Assembly: GCA_020523905.1 (NCBI GenBank)
Contig: JAJAPZ010000003.1
Span: 1 to 64,000 of the forward strand
Source of the DNA: Candidatus Obscuribacterium magneticum
Lineage (GTDB): Bacteria > Elusimicrobiota > Elusimicrobia > F11
Length of the DNA: 64,000 nt
Direction: 5' to 3'
Position 1 is the first letter of the stretch, and each line of letters begins with the position of its first letter. Shown here in pieces: positions 20,164-28,767 of this stretch. The notes below the pieces were generated by a model that searched no databases, was not told the DNA's origin, and saw only the letters and a list, made by a program, of their open reading frames with translations. Made by a program: the position numbers and the translations under genes.

Positions 20164-21702
20164 ATGAGCCAAGAGCCAACCTCTTCGTCAGCGGATAAGT
20201 CAACCGGCCTCGCTCAACTGCTTCAGGAAAGGCGAAAAAAGAAAAACGACCTTTTGCAGCAAGGAAAACGTGCCTTCGGCCGCCGTTACCCGCGCACCCA
20301 CACCTTGGCCGACATCCACAAGGAATTCGGCCCCAAGATCCCAAGCGACGTTCACGGAACTCCGCCCGGCTTGGACACCCTCGTTTCCCTGGCCGGTCGC
20401 CTCCTGACGCGGCGGGATTTGGGCAAGCTCTGTTTCGCCCACATTCACGACCGCTCCGGTAAACTCCAGCTGAAAATCTCCAAACAGGATTTGGGAGAGG
20501 AAAAATTCAAAGAGTTCTCGAAAGAGGTGGACATCGGCGACATCATCGGCGTTTCGGGAACTGTCTGTCGCACGCAAACAGGTGAACTCTCGCTCCAGTT
20601 GAAAGAATTCGAGATTCTCGCCAAATCCCTCCGGCCGTGGCCGGAAAAGTTTCACGGCTTGACGGACATCGAAATTAGATCGCGCCAACGGGAACTGGAT
20701 TTGGCCACCAACCCGATGAGCCGGGACCGCTTCCTGGCCCGCTCCAAAATCATCCAGTCGATGCGCCAAACGTTGGATGAAATGGGATTTGTCGAAGTCG
20801 AGACACCCCTCATGCAGGCCATCCCCGGCGGCGCCCTGGCCAAACCTTTCATCACCCATCACGAAGCTCTCAACATCGACCTCTACTTGCGGGTGGCGCC
20901 GGAACTCTATCTGAAACGGCTTTTGGTGGGGGGCTTGGAAAAGGTCTATGAAATCGGCCGCGCCTTCCGGAACGAAGGCATCGACACCCGGCACAATCCG
21001 GAATTCACCATCCTCGAAGCCTACCAAGCCTACGGCAACGTGGACGACATGATGGATCTCACCGAAAAACTCATTAAAAACGCAGCCAAAACCTTGGGCC
21101 TCACCCAAACCGAATACCGGGGCGAGGTGTGCGACCTGCAAAAGCCCTTCGCCCGTCTCTCCCTCAAAGATCTTTTCAAAAAGCACCTCCAACTGGACTA
21201 TCTGAAAATCTGCGGGGAGGGGAGTTGGAAAGAAGCGGCGGCCACGGCGGATTTAAGCTTTGCGAAGGAAATTACCGACCGAAAATGCTTCGAACGCCTT
21301 TTGGATGAACGGATCCTCATCCACCTCAAGCAGCCGACTTTTGCGCTTGATTATCCGGCGTCCTTTTCGCCTCTCGCCAAAACCAGGCCGGAGGAGCCGC
21401 TTCTGGCCGACCGGTTCGAACTCTTTCTCGCGAAAGAAGAAGTCGCCAACGCCTACACCGAGCAGAATGACCCTGACGAACAGAGCAAAAAACTCGGCGA
21501 CGAAATGAAGAAACGCCAATCGGGCGACGAGGAGGCCATGCCGGTGGACCATGAATTCATCCAGGCCCTGGAGTATGGGATGCCGCCCGCCGGGGGGCTT
21601 GGCATCGGTGTTGACCGCCTGACCATGGTTTTGACCGGCACCGATTCCATCCGCGAGGTTATTCTCTTCCCGCTTCTTAAACCATTGGGCCCCAACGGCT
21701 GA
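20164..21702 (+). CDS. lysS: Lysyl-tRNA synthetase, class II
   Basis: A 512-residue class II aminoacyl-tRNA synthetase. An N-terminal OB-fold anticodon domain (about 70-170) is followed by motif 1 (FVEVETPLMQ), motif 2 (FRNEGIDTRHNPEFT) and motif 3 (GGLGIGVDRLTM). ATG 20164 was chosen because it gives the normal length. The frame stays open 44 codons further upstream, but that extension overlaps the receiver gene and has no family match. The Shine-Dalgarno site is weak. The gene is 2 bp from lolC/E. Confidence 0.96.
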   Translation: MSQEPTSSSADKSTGLAQLLQERRKKKNDLLQQGKRAFGRRYPRTHTLADIHKEFGPKIPSDVHGTPPGLDTLVSLAGRLLTRRDLGKLCFAHIHDRSGKLQLKISKQDLGEEKFKEFSKEVDIGDIIGVSGTVCRTQTGELSLQLKEFEILAKSLRPWPEKFHGLTDIEIRSRQRELDLATNPMSRDRFLARSKIIQSMRQTLDEMGFVEVETPLMQAIPGGALAKPFITHHEALNIDLYLRVAPELYLKRLLVGGLEKVYEIGRAFRNEGIDTRHNPEFTILEAYQAYGNVDDMMDLTEKLIKNAAKTLGLTQTEYRGEVCDLQKPFARLSLKDLFKKHLQLDYLKICGEGSWKEAAATADLSFAKEITDRKCFERLLDERILIHLKQPTFALDYPASFSPLAKTRPEEPLLADRFELFLAKEEVANAYTEQNDPDEQSKKLGDEMKKRQSGDEEAMPVDHEFIQALEYGMPPAGGLGIGVDRLTMVLTGTDSIREVILFPLLKPLGPNG

Positions 21703-21704
21703 AA

Positions 21705-22940
21705 ATGCCGGCTGAGCTTTACATCGCACGCCGATACCTCACCAATCGGGGTCACGGAACCTGGGGCTGGCTCATTAGTTGGATCTCCACTGGAAGCGTT
21801 GCGCTTGGGGTGGCCGCCCTCATCATCACCCTAGCCGTCATGACCGGCTTTCGGGAAGATATCCAGCAGAAAATCCTCGGCGTCCAGCCCCATGTTATTA
21901 TCACCTCGCCCATCGGAGGCCTGGACCACACCCGTGAAACGCTCAACAAACTCCTCAGTGACCGAAAAGGAATCCTTGCCTGGTCGCCTTTCATCAATGG
22001 GCAAGTCCTCATGGGACGGGGGTCCCAATCCTCCGGCGCCGTCATCAAGGGCATTGACCCCGTCGGAGAACAGAAGGTCGCCGCCATCAATGACAAACTC
22101 ATGTCCGGCCAGTGGTCGGATCTGGACATCGATCGGACCAACAACGAAAAGCCGAGAATCATTCTTGGCCAGGAACTGGCGCGCAACCTGGGGGCGCGGA
22201 AGGGCGACACCATCTGGGCAATGACGCCGGGATCCCTCGGCCTGACCGCGCTGACAATTCCCCGGGCGCACCTATTTATCGTCAGCGGTATCGTTCAAAC
22301 CGGACTTTATGACTATGATTCAAGTCTGGCTTACGTCGACCTCGCCAGCGCCCAGAGCGTGTTCGATATGAAAAAGTCGGTGACCGGCGTCGGCATCCGA
22401 ATTCAAAACCCGGAAGAAGCCGATCGCATGGCGAGGGAACTCCAAACTGAATTCGCGGGGGCCTACTGGGTGCGTTCCTGGCTGTCTTTGAACCGGAATT
22501 TATTTTCAGCCTTGAAGCTGGAAAAAACCGTTATGTTTATCATCCTCACGCTCATCACCCTTGTGTCCGCCTTCATGATCGTGAGTAACCTTCTTCTTAT
22601 TATTGCCCAAAAGGTGCGGGAAATCGGCATCCTAAGAGCCATGGGAGCCACCGCCGGCACGATCCGGCGGATATTCCTTCTCAACGGGCTCATCATGGGA
22701 TTTATCGGTACGGCGGTCGGAACCGGGCTTGGGGTCGCCATCTCCCTCATTCTCGCCAAGACCCAATGGATCCGGCTGCCTGCTGATGTCTACTACATCG
22801 ATAAGTTGCCGGTCCGGATTGCATTTACCGATGTTCTCTCGGTTGTGCTCGCGGCGGTGGCCATTGTCTTTTTCGCCACCCTCTATCCGTCTCATAAATC
22901 AACGGAAGTCGATCCCATCGAAGCCATTCGTTACGGATAA
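21705..22940 (+). CDS. lolC: Lipoprotein-releasing ABC transporter permease, LolC/LolE family
   Basis: A 411-residue protein with the LolC/E layout: an N-terminal helix (about 22-45), a large periplasmic MacB-like domain (about 50-260), and three C-terminal helices (about 268-290, 315-340, 370-395). The IARRYL start, GFREDIQQKILG and IVREIGILRAMGA-like coupling helix (KVREIGILRAMGAT) are typical. It extracts outer-membrane lipoproteins from the inner membrane. Only one permease gene is seen, so a homodimer (LolF-like) or a second copy elsewhere is possible. lolD follows 14 bp later. Confidence 0.93.
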   Translation: MPAELYIARRYLTNRGHGTWGWLISWISTGSVALGVAALIITLAVMTGFREDIQQKILGVQPHVIITSPIGGLDHTRETLNKLLSDRKGILAWSPFINGQVLMGRGSQSSGAVIKGIDPVGEQKVAAINDKLMSGQWSDLDIDRTNNEKPRIILGQELARNLGARKGDTIWAMTPGSLGLTALTIPRAHLFIVSGIVQTGLYDYDSSLAYVDLASAQSVFDMKKSVTGVGIRIQNPEEADRMARELQTEFAGAYWVRSWLSLNRNLFSALKLEKTVMFIILTLITLVSAFMIVSNLLLIIAQKVREIGILRAMGATAGTIRRIFLLNGLIMGFIGTAVGTGLGVAISLILAKTQWIRLPADVYYIDKLPVRIAFTDVLSVVLAAVAIVFFATLYPSHKSTEVDPIEAIRYG

Positions 22941-22954
22941 ATGAGGAAAAGACC

Positions 22955-23614
22955 GTGACACCGATACTTGAACTGAAAAATATATCCAAAAGCTTCGGCG
23001 ATCTCGTCGTCCTGCGCCAGGTCGATCTCACATTGGAGAAGGGCACATCCATCGCCATAGTGGGGCCCTCGGGCGCGGGAAAGTCGACCCTCCTTCACAT
23101 TGCCGGTCTCATGGAAAAACCATCGGGAGGCGAAGTCTGGATTAACGGTCATGCTGGCCATACCTTGCCCGAATCGGAGCGGGCGCGAGAGCGTCTCAAT
23201 ACCATCGGTTTTCTCTTCCAGTTCCACTATCTCCTGCCTGACTTCAATGTACTCGAAAACGTCCTTCTCCCACCGCGGCTTGCCGGTGATGAGCTGGAAT
23301 CCGCCACTCAAGAAGCAAAAAGGATTCTCGACCGGTTGGGTTTGACACCACGTCTCCATCACCTGCCCAGCCAGCTCTCCGGCGGGGAACAACAAAGAAC
23401 AGCTCTCGCCCGGGCTCTCATCCGCCACCCCAAGCTCCTCCTTTGCGATGAACCGACCGGCAATCTGGACAAACAACACGCGGCCGAGATGATGGATCTT
23501 CTTTGGGCCGAAATGTCCCAATATGAGACGGCGGTCATTCTCGTCACCCATAACGAAGCGCTGGCGAAACGAACCCGCATGTCCTATCATCTATCAGACG
23601 GACAATTCCAATAA
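22955..23614 (+). CDS. lolD: Lipoprotein-releasing ABC transporter ATPase
   Basis: A 219-residue ABC ATPase of the LolD/MacB class. Walker A GPSGAGKST is at 37-45, the signature LSGGEQQR and Walker B LLLCDEPTGNLD follow, and the H-loop is VTHN. It starts with GTG, 14 bp after the permease gene, and ends 2 bp before ilvE. It powers lipoprotein release with the LolC/E permease. Confidence 0.95.
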   Translation: MTPILELKNISKSFGDLVVLRQVDLTLEKGTSIAIVGPSGAGKSTLLHIAGLMEKPSGGEVWINGHAGHTLPESERARERLNTIGFLFQFHYLLPDFNVLENVLLPPRLAGDELESATQEAKRILDRLGLTPRLHHLPSQLSGGEQQRTALARALIRHPKLLLCDEPTGNLDKQHAAEMMDLLWAEMSQYETAVILVTHNEALAKRTRMSYHLSDGQFQ

Positions 23615-23616
23615 CT

Positions 23617-24510
23617 ATGCCGAAATCAAAAATCTTCATCGATGGAAATTGGGTTTTCCCCGAAGAAGCCAAAATTTCCGTTTTTGACCATGCCTTGCTC
23701 TATGGCGACGGCATCTTCGAAGGCATTAGGGCCTACGACGGCCATATTTTCCGTCTGAGCGAACATTTGGATCGCCTGTTCCGCTCCGCCAGTAAAATCG
23801 GGCTCACCCTACCTAAAACAAAAGCGGAACTGGAAAAAATAGCGAAGGAATCCCTCGGGCTCAACAACTTGAAAAACGCCTACATCCGGCTCATTGTCAC
23901 CCGCGGGATCGGCGACCTGGGGCTTGACCCCCGTGCCTGCGGGACGCCGTCGGTCATCCTCATCGCGGGCCAAATCGCCCTTTTCCCGGAAAAGTGTTAT
24001 AGAGAGGGGCTCGAGGCGGTTTTTGTCAACACCCGGCGCAACCTCACCTCGGCCGTGGATCCGTCCATCAAATCTCTCAACTATTTAAACAGCATATTGG
24101 CCAAAATTGAAGCCAATGAGAAAAACGTCCCGGAAGGCATCATGCTCAACAACGACGGCTATGTCGCGGAATGTTCCGGCGATAACGTGTTTTTCGTGAA
24201 AGGGGACACGATCGTCACCCCGCCCACCTCGGCCGGCATCCTGGAGGGCATCACCCGGGCCGCCGTCATCGATATCGTCAAAAACAAAACCAAATACCGG
24301 ATCAAGGAAATCCTTTTTACCGCGGATGAAATGATTCTGGCGGATGAGGTCTTTTTCACCGGCACTGCCGCCGAGATCATTCCGGTGACAAAAATCGACA
24401 ACCGGGCCATCGGCACGGGAAAGCCGGGGCCCATCACCCTCGAACTCATCCATCTTTTCCGGGACCTGGTTCAATCCGAAATCAAGGAAGCCGCTTTCGC
24501 AACGAGATGA
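23617..24510 (+). CDS. ilvE: Branched-chain amino acid aminotransferase (class IV)
   Basis: A 297-residue fold-type IV PLP aminotransferase that interconverts Val/Leu/Ile and their 2-oxo acids. SVFDHALLYGDGIFEGIRAYDG is in the N-terminal domain, and the PLP lysine is Lys152 in PSIKSLNYL. The cofactor-phosphate region includes GYVAECSGDNVF and TSAGILEGITR. D-alanine aminotransferase and aminodeoxychorismate lyase share the fold, but the RAYDGHIFRL and ECSGDN blocks favour IlvE. It overlaps mcsA by 4 bp. Confidence 0.93.
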   Translation: MPKSKIFIDGNWVFPEEAKISVFDHALLYGDGIFEGIRAYDGHIFRLSEHLDRLFRSASKIGLTLPKTKAELEKIAKESLGLNNLKNAYIRLIVTRGIGDLGLDPRACGTPSVILIAGQIALFPEKCYREGLEAVFVNTRRNLTSAVDPSIKSLNYLNSILAKIEANEKNVPEGIMLNNDGYVAECSGDNVFFVKGDTIVTPPTSAGILEGITRAAVIDIVKNKTKYRIKEILFTADEMILADEVFFTGTAAEIIPVTKIDNRAIGTGKPGPITLELIHLFRDLVQSEIKEAAFATR

Positions 24511-25073
24511 TATGCTCCAACTGCAAGAAAAAAACCGCGAACGTCCACTTCAGCGGGATCATTAACGGCAAACCTGTCAAAGTCGACCTCTGCGAGACCT
24601 GCGCCCAGAACTCCGGCCTGACGCTCAACCTCATCGACACCACGCTCGGCCATTTTGCAGGGCCTTTTTTTAGTTTCCCTTCCCTCTCCCCGATTCTGGC
24701 GGACCTCATGAACATTCTCTCTCAATGGTCCAAGAAGGAAACCCTGGTCTCACCCCGCGCCTGCCCCCAATGCCGGTGGACGCTGCGCCAATTCCAACGG
24801 TTCGGAAAAATGGGCTGCCCCGAATGCTACATGACCTTCCGGGAGGAAGCCCGAAACATCTTGAAACGAATCCACGGCACCACTCTTCACAAAGGAAAAA
24901 AGGGGACTCCCCTGGCCGCCATCCCAAAACCAAAATCAAAGGAACCCCGGGAAGAACCCGATGAGGCCCTTTCCCTATTGAAAGCCCGGCTCGAAAAGGC
25001 CGTGAAAGACGAACGCTACGAAGAAGCCGCCAAACTGCGCGACAAAATCCGCGAATTGGAAAAGAAAGAGTAA
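24507..25073 (+). CDS. mcsA: McsA, zinc-binding activator of the protein-arginine kinase
   Basis: A 188-residue protein with four CXXC pairs: Cys3/6, Cys29/32, Cys86/89 and Cys104/107. A C-terminal UVR domain (about 153-188, LLKARLEKAVKDERYEEAAKLRDKIREL) follows. This is the McsA architecture; McsA binds zinc and activates McsB. It starts inside the ilvE stop (ATGA) and is 3 bp from mcsB. The usual upstream ctsR repressor gene is absent, its place taken by ilvE. Confidence 0.92.
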   Translation: MICSNCKKKTANVHFSGIINGKPVKVDLCETCAQNSGLTLNLIDTTLGHFAGPFFSFPSLSPILADLMNILSQWSKKETLVSPRACPQCRWTLRQFQRFGKMGCPECYMTFREEARNILKRIHGTTLHKGKKGTPLAAIPKPKSKEPREEPDEALSLLKARLEKAVKDERYEEAAKLRDKIRELEKKE

Positions 25074-25076
25074 ATC

Positions 25077-26135
25077 ATGGCCATCGATTTTTCCGCCTGG
25101 GCGACAGCCCCCGCCAGTTGGATTGCCTCTCCGGGCAATGATCTCGCAGGGACGGTCATCTCCTCGCGCGTGCGCGTCGCCCGGAACCTCACGGGTTTTC
25201 CATTCCCTCACAACGCCCCCGTTCAATCTCAACGGCAAATTCTCAACCTGATTCTTCCCACCTTGATGAAACTGGGATCCCTCCACGCGAGCACAGGGCT
25301 CCGCCTGGATGAACTTAATTCGCTTCAGCGCAGCTTCCTGATGGAACGGCAATTGATCTCCTATCAACACGCCAATCAACAGGGGGAAAAGGGCTTGGTT
25401 GTCTCCTCCGGGGAGCGGCTGGCCATCATGATCAATGAGGAAGACCACATCCGGGCCGCCTGTTTTTCACCGGGCCTTGCACTGGATGAGGGCTGGACAT
25501 CCTTAAATGAATTGGATGATGAAATGAAGAAGGTCCTTCCCATGGCCTACGATCCGGAATTCGGATTTATCACGGCCTGCCCCACCAACATGGGCACGGC
25601 GATTCGGGCCTCGTGCCTCATGCACCTGCCCGCCCTCGCCTCCACGGGCCGCGTCCAGCAAGTCATGCGAGGCTTGGAACGGGCGAATCTGGTGGCGAGG
25701 GGTTTCTATGGGGAAGGGACGAGCTCCCTCGGGGACCTCTTTCAAATCTCCAATGCCAACACCCTCGGCCGTTCCGAAACGGCCCTCTTGAGCCACGTCG
25801 AAAAAACAGTGAAGACCTTAAGCGCCCTCGAAAAGGACGAGCAGGAAGTGATTTTGAAAGGGGACAATCGTGTCCGGATCGAAGACCGCATCTTCCGCTC
25901 TCTTGGAACTTTGCAATCCGCCCGCGTGTTGAACTTCAACGAAGCGATGTATCATCTCTCGATGGTACGGCTGGGGATTCTCCTGGGAGTCCAGGTCAAG
26001 GCGGATTTAACCACGATCACAAACGCCTACTTTTTGATCCAACCGGCGCATTTATTGGTCCGCCAAAAGCCCTCCGGCACCGAGGTTTCCGACGATGTTT
26101 TGCGGGCGGCCACCCTGCGGCAGAAACTAAACTAA
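25077..26135 (+). CDS. mcsB: McsB, protein-arginine kinase
   Basis: A 352-residue phosphagen-kinase-fold enzyme that phosphorylates arginine on proteins, marking them for ClpC-ClpP. SSRVRVARN lies at 29-37, the NEEDH catalytic segment at 120-124 and ACPTNMGT at 167-174. Cys168 is the conserved phosphagen-kinase cysteine, and the RGFYGEGT loop is at 208-215. All motifs expected for activity appear intact. Its partners mcsA (upstream) and clpC (downstream) form the same three-gene set seen in Firmicutes. Confidence 0.95.
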   Translation: MAIDFSAWATAPASWIASPGNDLAGTVISSRVRVARNLTGFPFPHNAPVQSQRQILNLILPTLMKLGSLHASTGLRLDELNSLQRSFLMERQLISYQHANQQGEKGLVVSSGERLAIMINEEDHIRAACFSPGLALDEGWTSLNELDDEMKKVLPMAYDPEFGFITACPTNMGTAIRASCLMHLPALASTGRVQQVMRGLERANLVARGFYGEGTSSLGDLFQISNANTLGRSETALLSHVEKTVKTLSALEKDEQEVILKGDNRVRIEDRIFRSLGTLQSARVLNFNEAMYHLSMVRLGILLGVQVKADLTTITNAYFLIQPAHLLVRQKPSGTEVSDDVLRAATLRQKLN

Positions 26136-26221
26136 TAGATGACCGCGGACAAAGAAAAAGTTATCATTTATATCAGAAAGCGGGTTATCGTCGACCCATC
26201 ACTTTAACAGGAGGTTTTTAC

Positions 26222-28690
26222 ATGTCCAACCGATTCACCGAACGAGCCCAGCGGGTGATTCTTATCGCCCAGGAAGAAGCCAAGCGCCTCAACCACGATT
26301 ACGTGGGGACGGAGCACTTGCTTTTGGGGCTTATCGCGCTCGGGGAAGGCGTGGCGGCCCAGGTGCTCGCCAACCTCGGTGTGGATTTGCGCAAAGTCCG
26401 CGGCGAAATCGAAAAGATCGTCGGCACCGGCGACAACGTGATGCTTCTCGGGGAAATTCCCTTCACGCCCCGAGCCAAGAAGGTCTTGGAGTTGGCGGTG
26501 GAAGAAGCCCAAAACATGGGCCACAACTACGTCGGCACCGAGCACCTGCTTCTGGGGCTCATCCGTGAAGAAGAAGGGGTGGCCGCCCGCGTTCTTGAAA
26601 ATCTGGGGGTCCGGCTCGATGTCGTTCGCGAAGAGGTGATTTCTCTTCTCGGGGAAGGACCGCCCCAAGCCCAACAGCAGCAAACCACCACCAAACCCAA
26701 ATCCAAGACACCGACCCTGGATGAATTCGGGCGCGATTTGACGATTTTGGCGCGCGACAAGAAGATTGATCCCGTCATTGGCCGGCACGAGGAAATTGAG
26801 CGCCTCATCCAGATTCTCTCCCGCCGGACAAAAAACAACCCGGTCCTCATCGGCGACCCGGGTGTGGGGAAAACCGCCATCGTCGAAGGCCTCGCCGAGA
26901 AAATCGCCTCCGGCGACATCCCGGAAATCCTCCAGGGAAAACGCGTCATGACGCTTGACCTGGCGGCCGTGGTCGCGGGAACCAAGTATCGCGGCGAATT
27001 CGAACAACGCCTGAAAAACATCATGGAAGAAATCCGCCGGGCGAAAAACCAGATCATTCTTTTCATCGACGAGCTTCACACCGTCATCGGCGCCGGGGCG
27101 GCCGAAGGGGCCATTGACGCTTCCAATATGTTGAAACCAGCCCTCGCCCGGGGCGAACTCCAATGCATCGGGGCCACCACCCTGGATGATTACCGGCGCC
27201 ACATCGAACACGACGCGGCTCTGGAGCGCCGGTTCCAACCGATTTATATCGAACCCCCCAGCGTCGACGAGACGATTGAAATCCTCCGGGGCCTGCGGGA
27301 AAAATACGAAGCGCATCACAAGGTCAAGTATAACGAAGAGGCCTTGAAGTCGGCCGCCGAGCTGTCGGAGCGATACATCTCCGACCGGTTCCTGCCCGAT
27401 AAAGCCATCGACCTCATTGACGAGGCCGGCAGCCGGGCCCGCCTGCAAATAACGGCCCTGCCGAAACACATCAAGGACAAAGAGGCCGAGCTGGAAACCC
27501 TCACCAAGGAAAAGGATTCCGCTATCGCCTCCCAGGAGTACGAAAAAGCCGCCCGCCTCAGGGACCAGGAAAAAGAAATGCGGAAGGCCCTTGAGGAAAC
27601 AAAAAAGAAATGGCGGACCAGCCGCGAGGAAACGGTCCCCACCATCGGGGACGAAGAAATCGCGACGGTCGTCGCCATGTGGACGGGGATCCCCCTCAAC
27701 AAGTTAACAGAGAAAGAGTCCGACAAACTTCTCCACATGGAAGAAGAATTGCACAAGCGGATCATCGGCCAGGACGAGGCGATCCGGACCATCTCCCTGG
27801 CCATCCGCCGCTCCCGGACAGGCCTGAAAGATCCCAAGAAACCCGTTGGCAGTTTTATCTTTCTCGGCCCCACCGGCGTTGGAAAAACGGAGCTGGCGCG
27901 GGCTCTCGCCGAATTTCTCTTCGGCAACGAAGAAGCGCTTATTCGAATCGACATGTCGGAATTTATGGAAAAATTCGCCGTGTCGCGGCTCATCGGGGCC
28001 CCGCCCGGCTACGTGGGCTACGAGGAAGGGGGGCAGTTGACCGAAGCCGTGCGGCGCAAACCCTACTCGGTTGTGCTTCTGGACGAAATCGAGAAGGCGC
28101 ATCCGGACACCTTCAACATTTTGCTCCAGATCATGGATGACGGACAGCTGACTGACAACCTCGGCCACAAGGTCAACTTCAAAAACACGGTCATCATTAT
28201 GACCTCGAACGTCGGGGCGCGTCTGATCAGCAAAGGCAAAGCCTTAGGGTTCGCCGCCAAAGACGACACCGAGAGGAACTACGAATCGATGAAAGAAACC
28301 GTGATGGAGGAGCTGCGCCGCAGCTTCAACCCTGAATTTCTAAACCGGATTGACAGCGTCATCGTCTTCCATCCGCTGACGCGGGACCACGCCCGTCAAA
28401 TCCTGGACCTCATCCTGGCACGGGTGGCGATCAAGCTCAAGAGCCAAGACATTGCCCCCGACTTGACGGACGAAGCCAAAAATTATCTGGTCGACAAAGG
28501 ATTCGATCCCAACTTCGGAGCGCGGCCGCTTTTACGCATGATCCAGCGGGAGCTGGAAGACCCGATGGCGGAAGAAATCTTGGCAAAACGGCTTACCATG
28601 GGAGGTAAGGTGTTTGTGGACTTTGATCCGGACGGGAAAAAGCTTGTCTTCAGTCCAACACCTCATAAAAAGCCCGTTCGCAGCAGCTAA
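26222..28690 (+). CDS. clpC: ClpC-type AAA+ unfoldase
   Basis: An 822-residue Hsp100 protein. Residues 1-145 hold the duplicated Clp N-domain (two [11 protein letters not shown] motifs). Two AAA modules have Walker A lysines Lys217 (GDPGVGKT) and Lys555 (GPTGVGKT). A UVR-containing middle domain near 415-455 ([17 protein letters not shown]) is the mark of ClpC rather than ClpB or ClpA. An LGF tripeptide in the C-terminal module ([10 protein letters not shown]) is a good candidate for the ClpP docking loop. ATG 26222 follows AGGAGG; the upstream open frame is the out-of-frame shadow of mcsB. clpP is not in the window. Confidence 0.96.
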   Translation: MSNRFTERAQRVILIAQEEAKRLNHDYVGTEHLLLGLIALGEGVAAQVLANLGVDLRKVRGEIEKIVGTGDNVMLLGEIPFTPRAKKVLELAVEEAQNMGHNYVGTEHLLLGLIREEEGVAARVLENLGVRLDVVREEVISLLGEGPPQAQQQQTTTKPKSKTPTLDEFGRDLTILARDKKIDPVIGRHEEIERLIQILSRRTKNNPVLIGDPGVGKTAIVEGLAEKIASGDIPEILQGKRVMTLDLAAVVAGTKYRGEFEQRLKNIMEEIRRAKNQIILFIDELHTVIGAGAAEGAIDASNMLKPALARGELQCIGATTLDDYRRHIEHDAALERRFQPIYIEPPSVDETIEILRGLREKYEAHHKVKYNEEALKSAAELSERYISDRFLPDKAIDLIDEAGSRARLQITALPKHIKDKEAELETLTKEKDSAIASQEYEKAARLRDQEKEMRKALEETKKKWRTSREETVPTIGDEEIATVVAMWTGIPLNKLTEKESDKLLHMEEELHKRIIGQDEAIRTISLAIRRSRTGLKDPKKPVGSFIFLGPTGVGKTELARALAEFLFGNEEALIRIDMSEFMEKFAVSRLIGAPPGYVGYEEGGQLTEAVRRKPYSVVLLDEIEKAHPDTFNILLQIMDDGQLTDNLGHKVNFKNTVIIMTSNVGARLISKGKALGFAAKDDTERNYESMKETVMEELRRSFNPEFLNRIDSVIVFHPLTRDHARQILDLILARVAIKLKSQDIAPDLTDEAKNYLVDKGFDPNFGARPLLRMIQRELEDPMAEEILAKRLTMGGKVFVDFDPDGKKLVFSPTPHKKPVRSS

Positions 28691-28717
28691 TTCGACGCTT
28701 GTACTAACGACGTATTC

Positions 28718-28759
28718 AGAGGGTTTTGGCCGAGACGTCGCCGGGGGCCAAAACCCTCT
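28718..28759. repeat. Perfect 14-bp inverted repeat between clpC and tamB
   Basis: AGAGGGTTTTGGCC (28718-28731) and its exact complement (28746-28759) enclose a 14-base loop. No T-run follows, so it is not a textbook intrinsic terminator. It ends 8 bp before the preferred tamB start, so an RNA hairpin here could hinder ribosome entry. It could instead be a protein-binding site. Confidence 0.75.
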
Positions 28760-28767
28760 CTCACTTT

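Noticed and set aside
24465-24485. GGTTCAATCC resembling a tRNA T-arm
   Set aside because: It is inside the ilvE coding sequence near its end and has no matching stems.
25613-26221. Long N-terminal extension of clpC
   Set aside because: The extension is the out-of-frame shadow of mcsB; the AGGAGG-preceded ATG at 26222 gives the canonical ClpC start.
26204-27469. 421-codon open frame on the reverse strand
   Set aside because: It lies wholly opposite clpC, whose protein is unmistakable, and has no recognisable domain.
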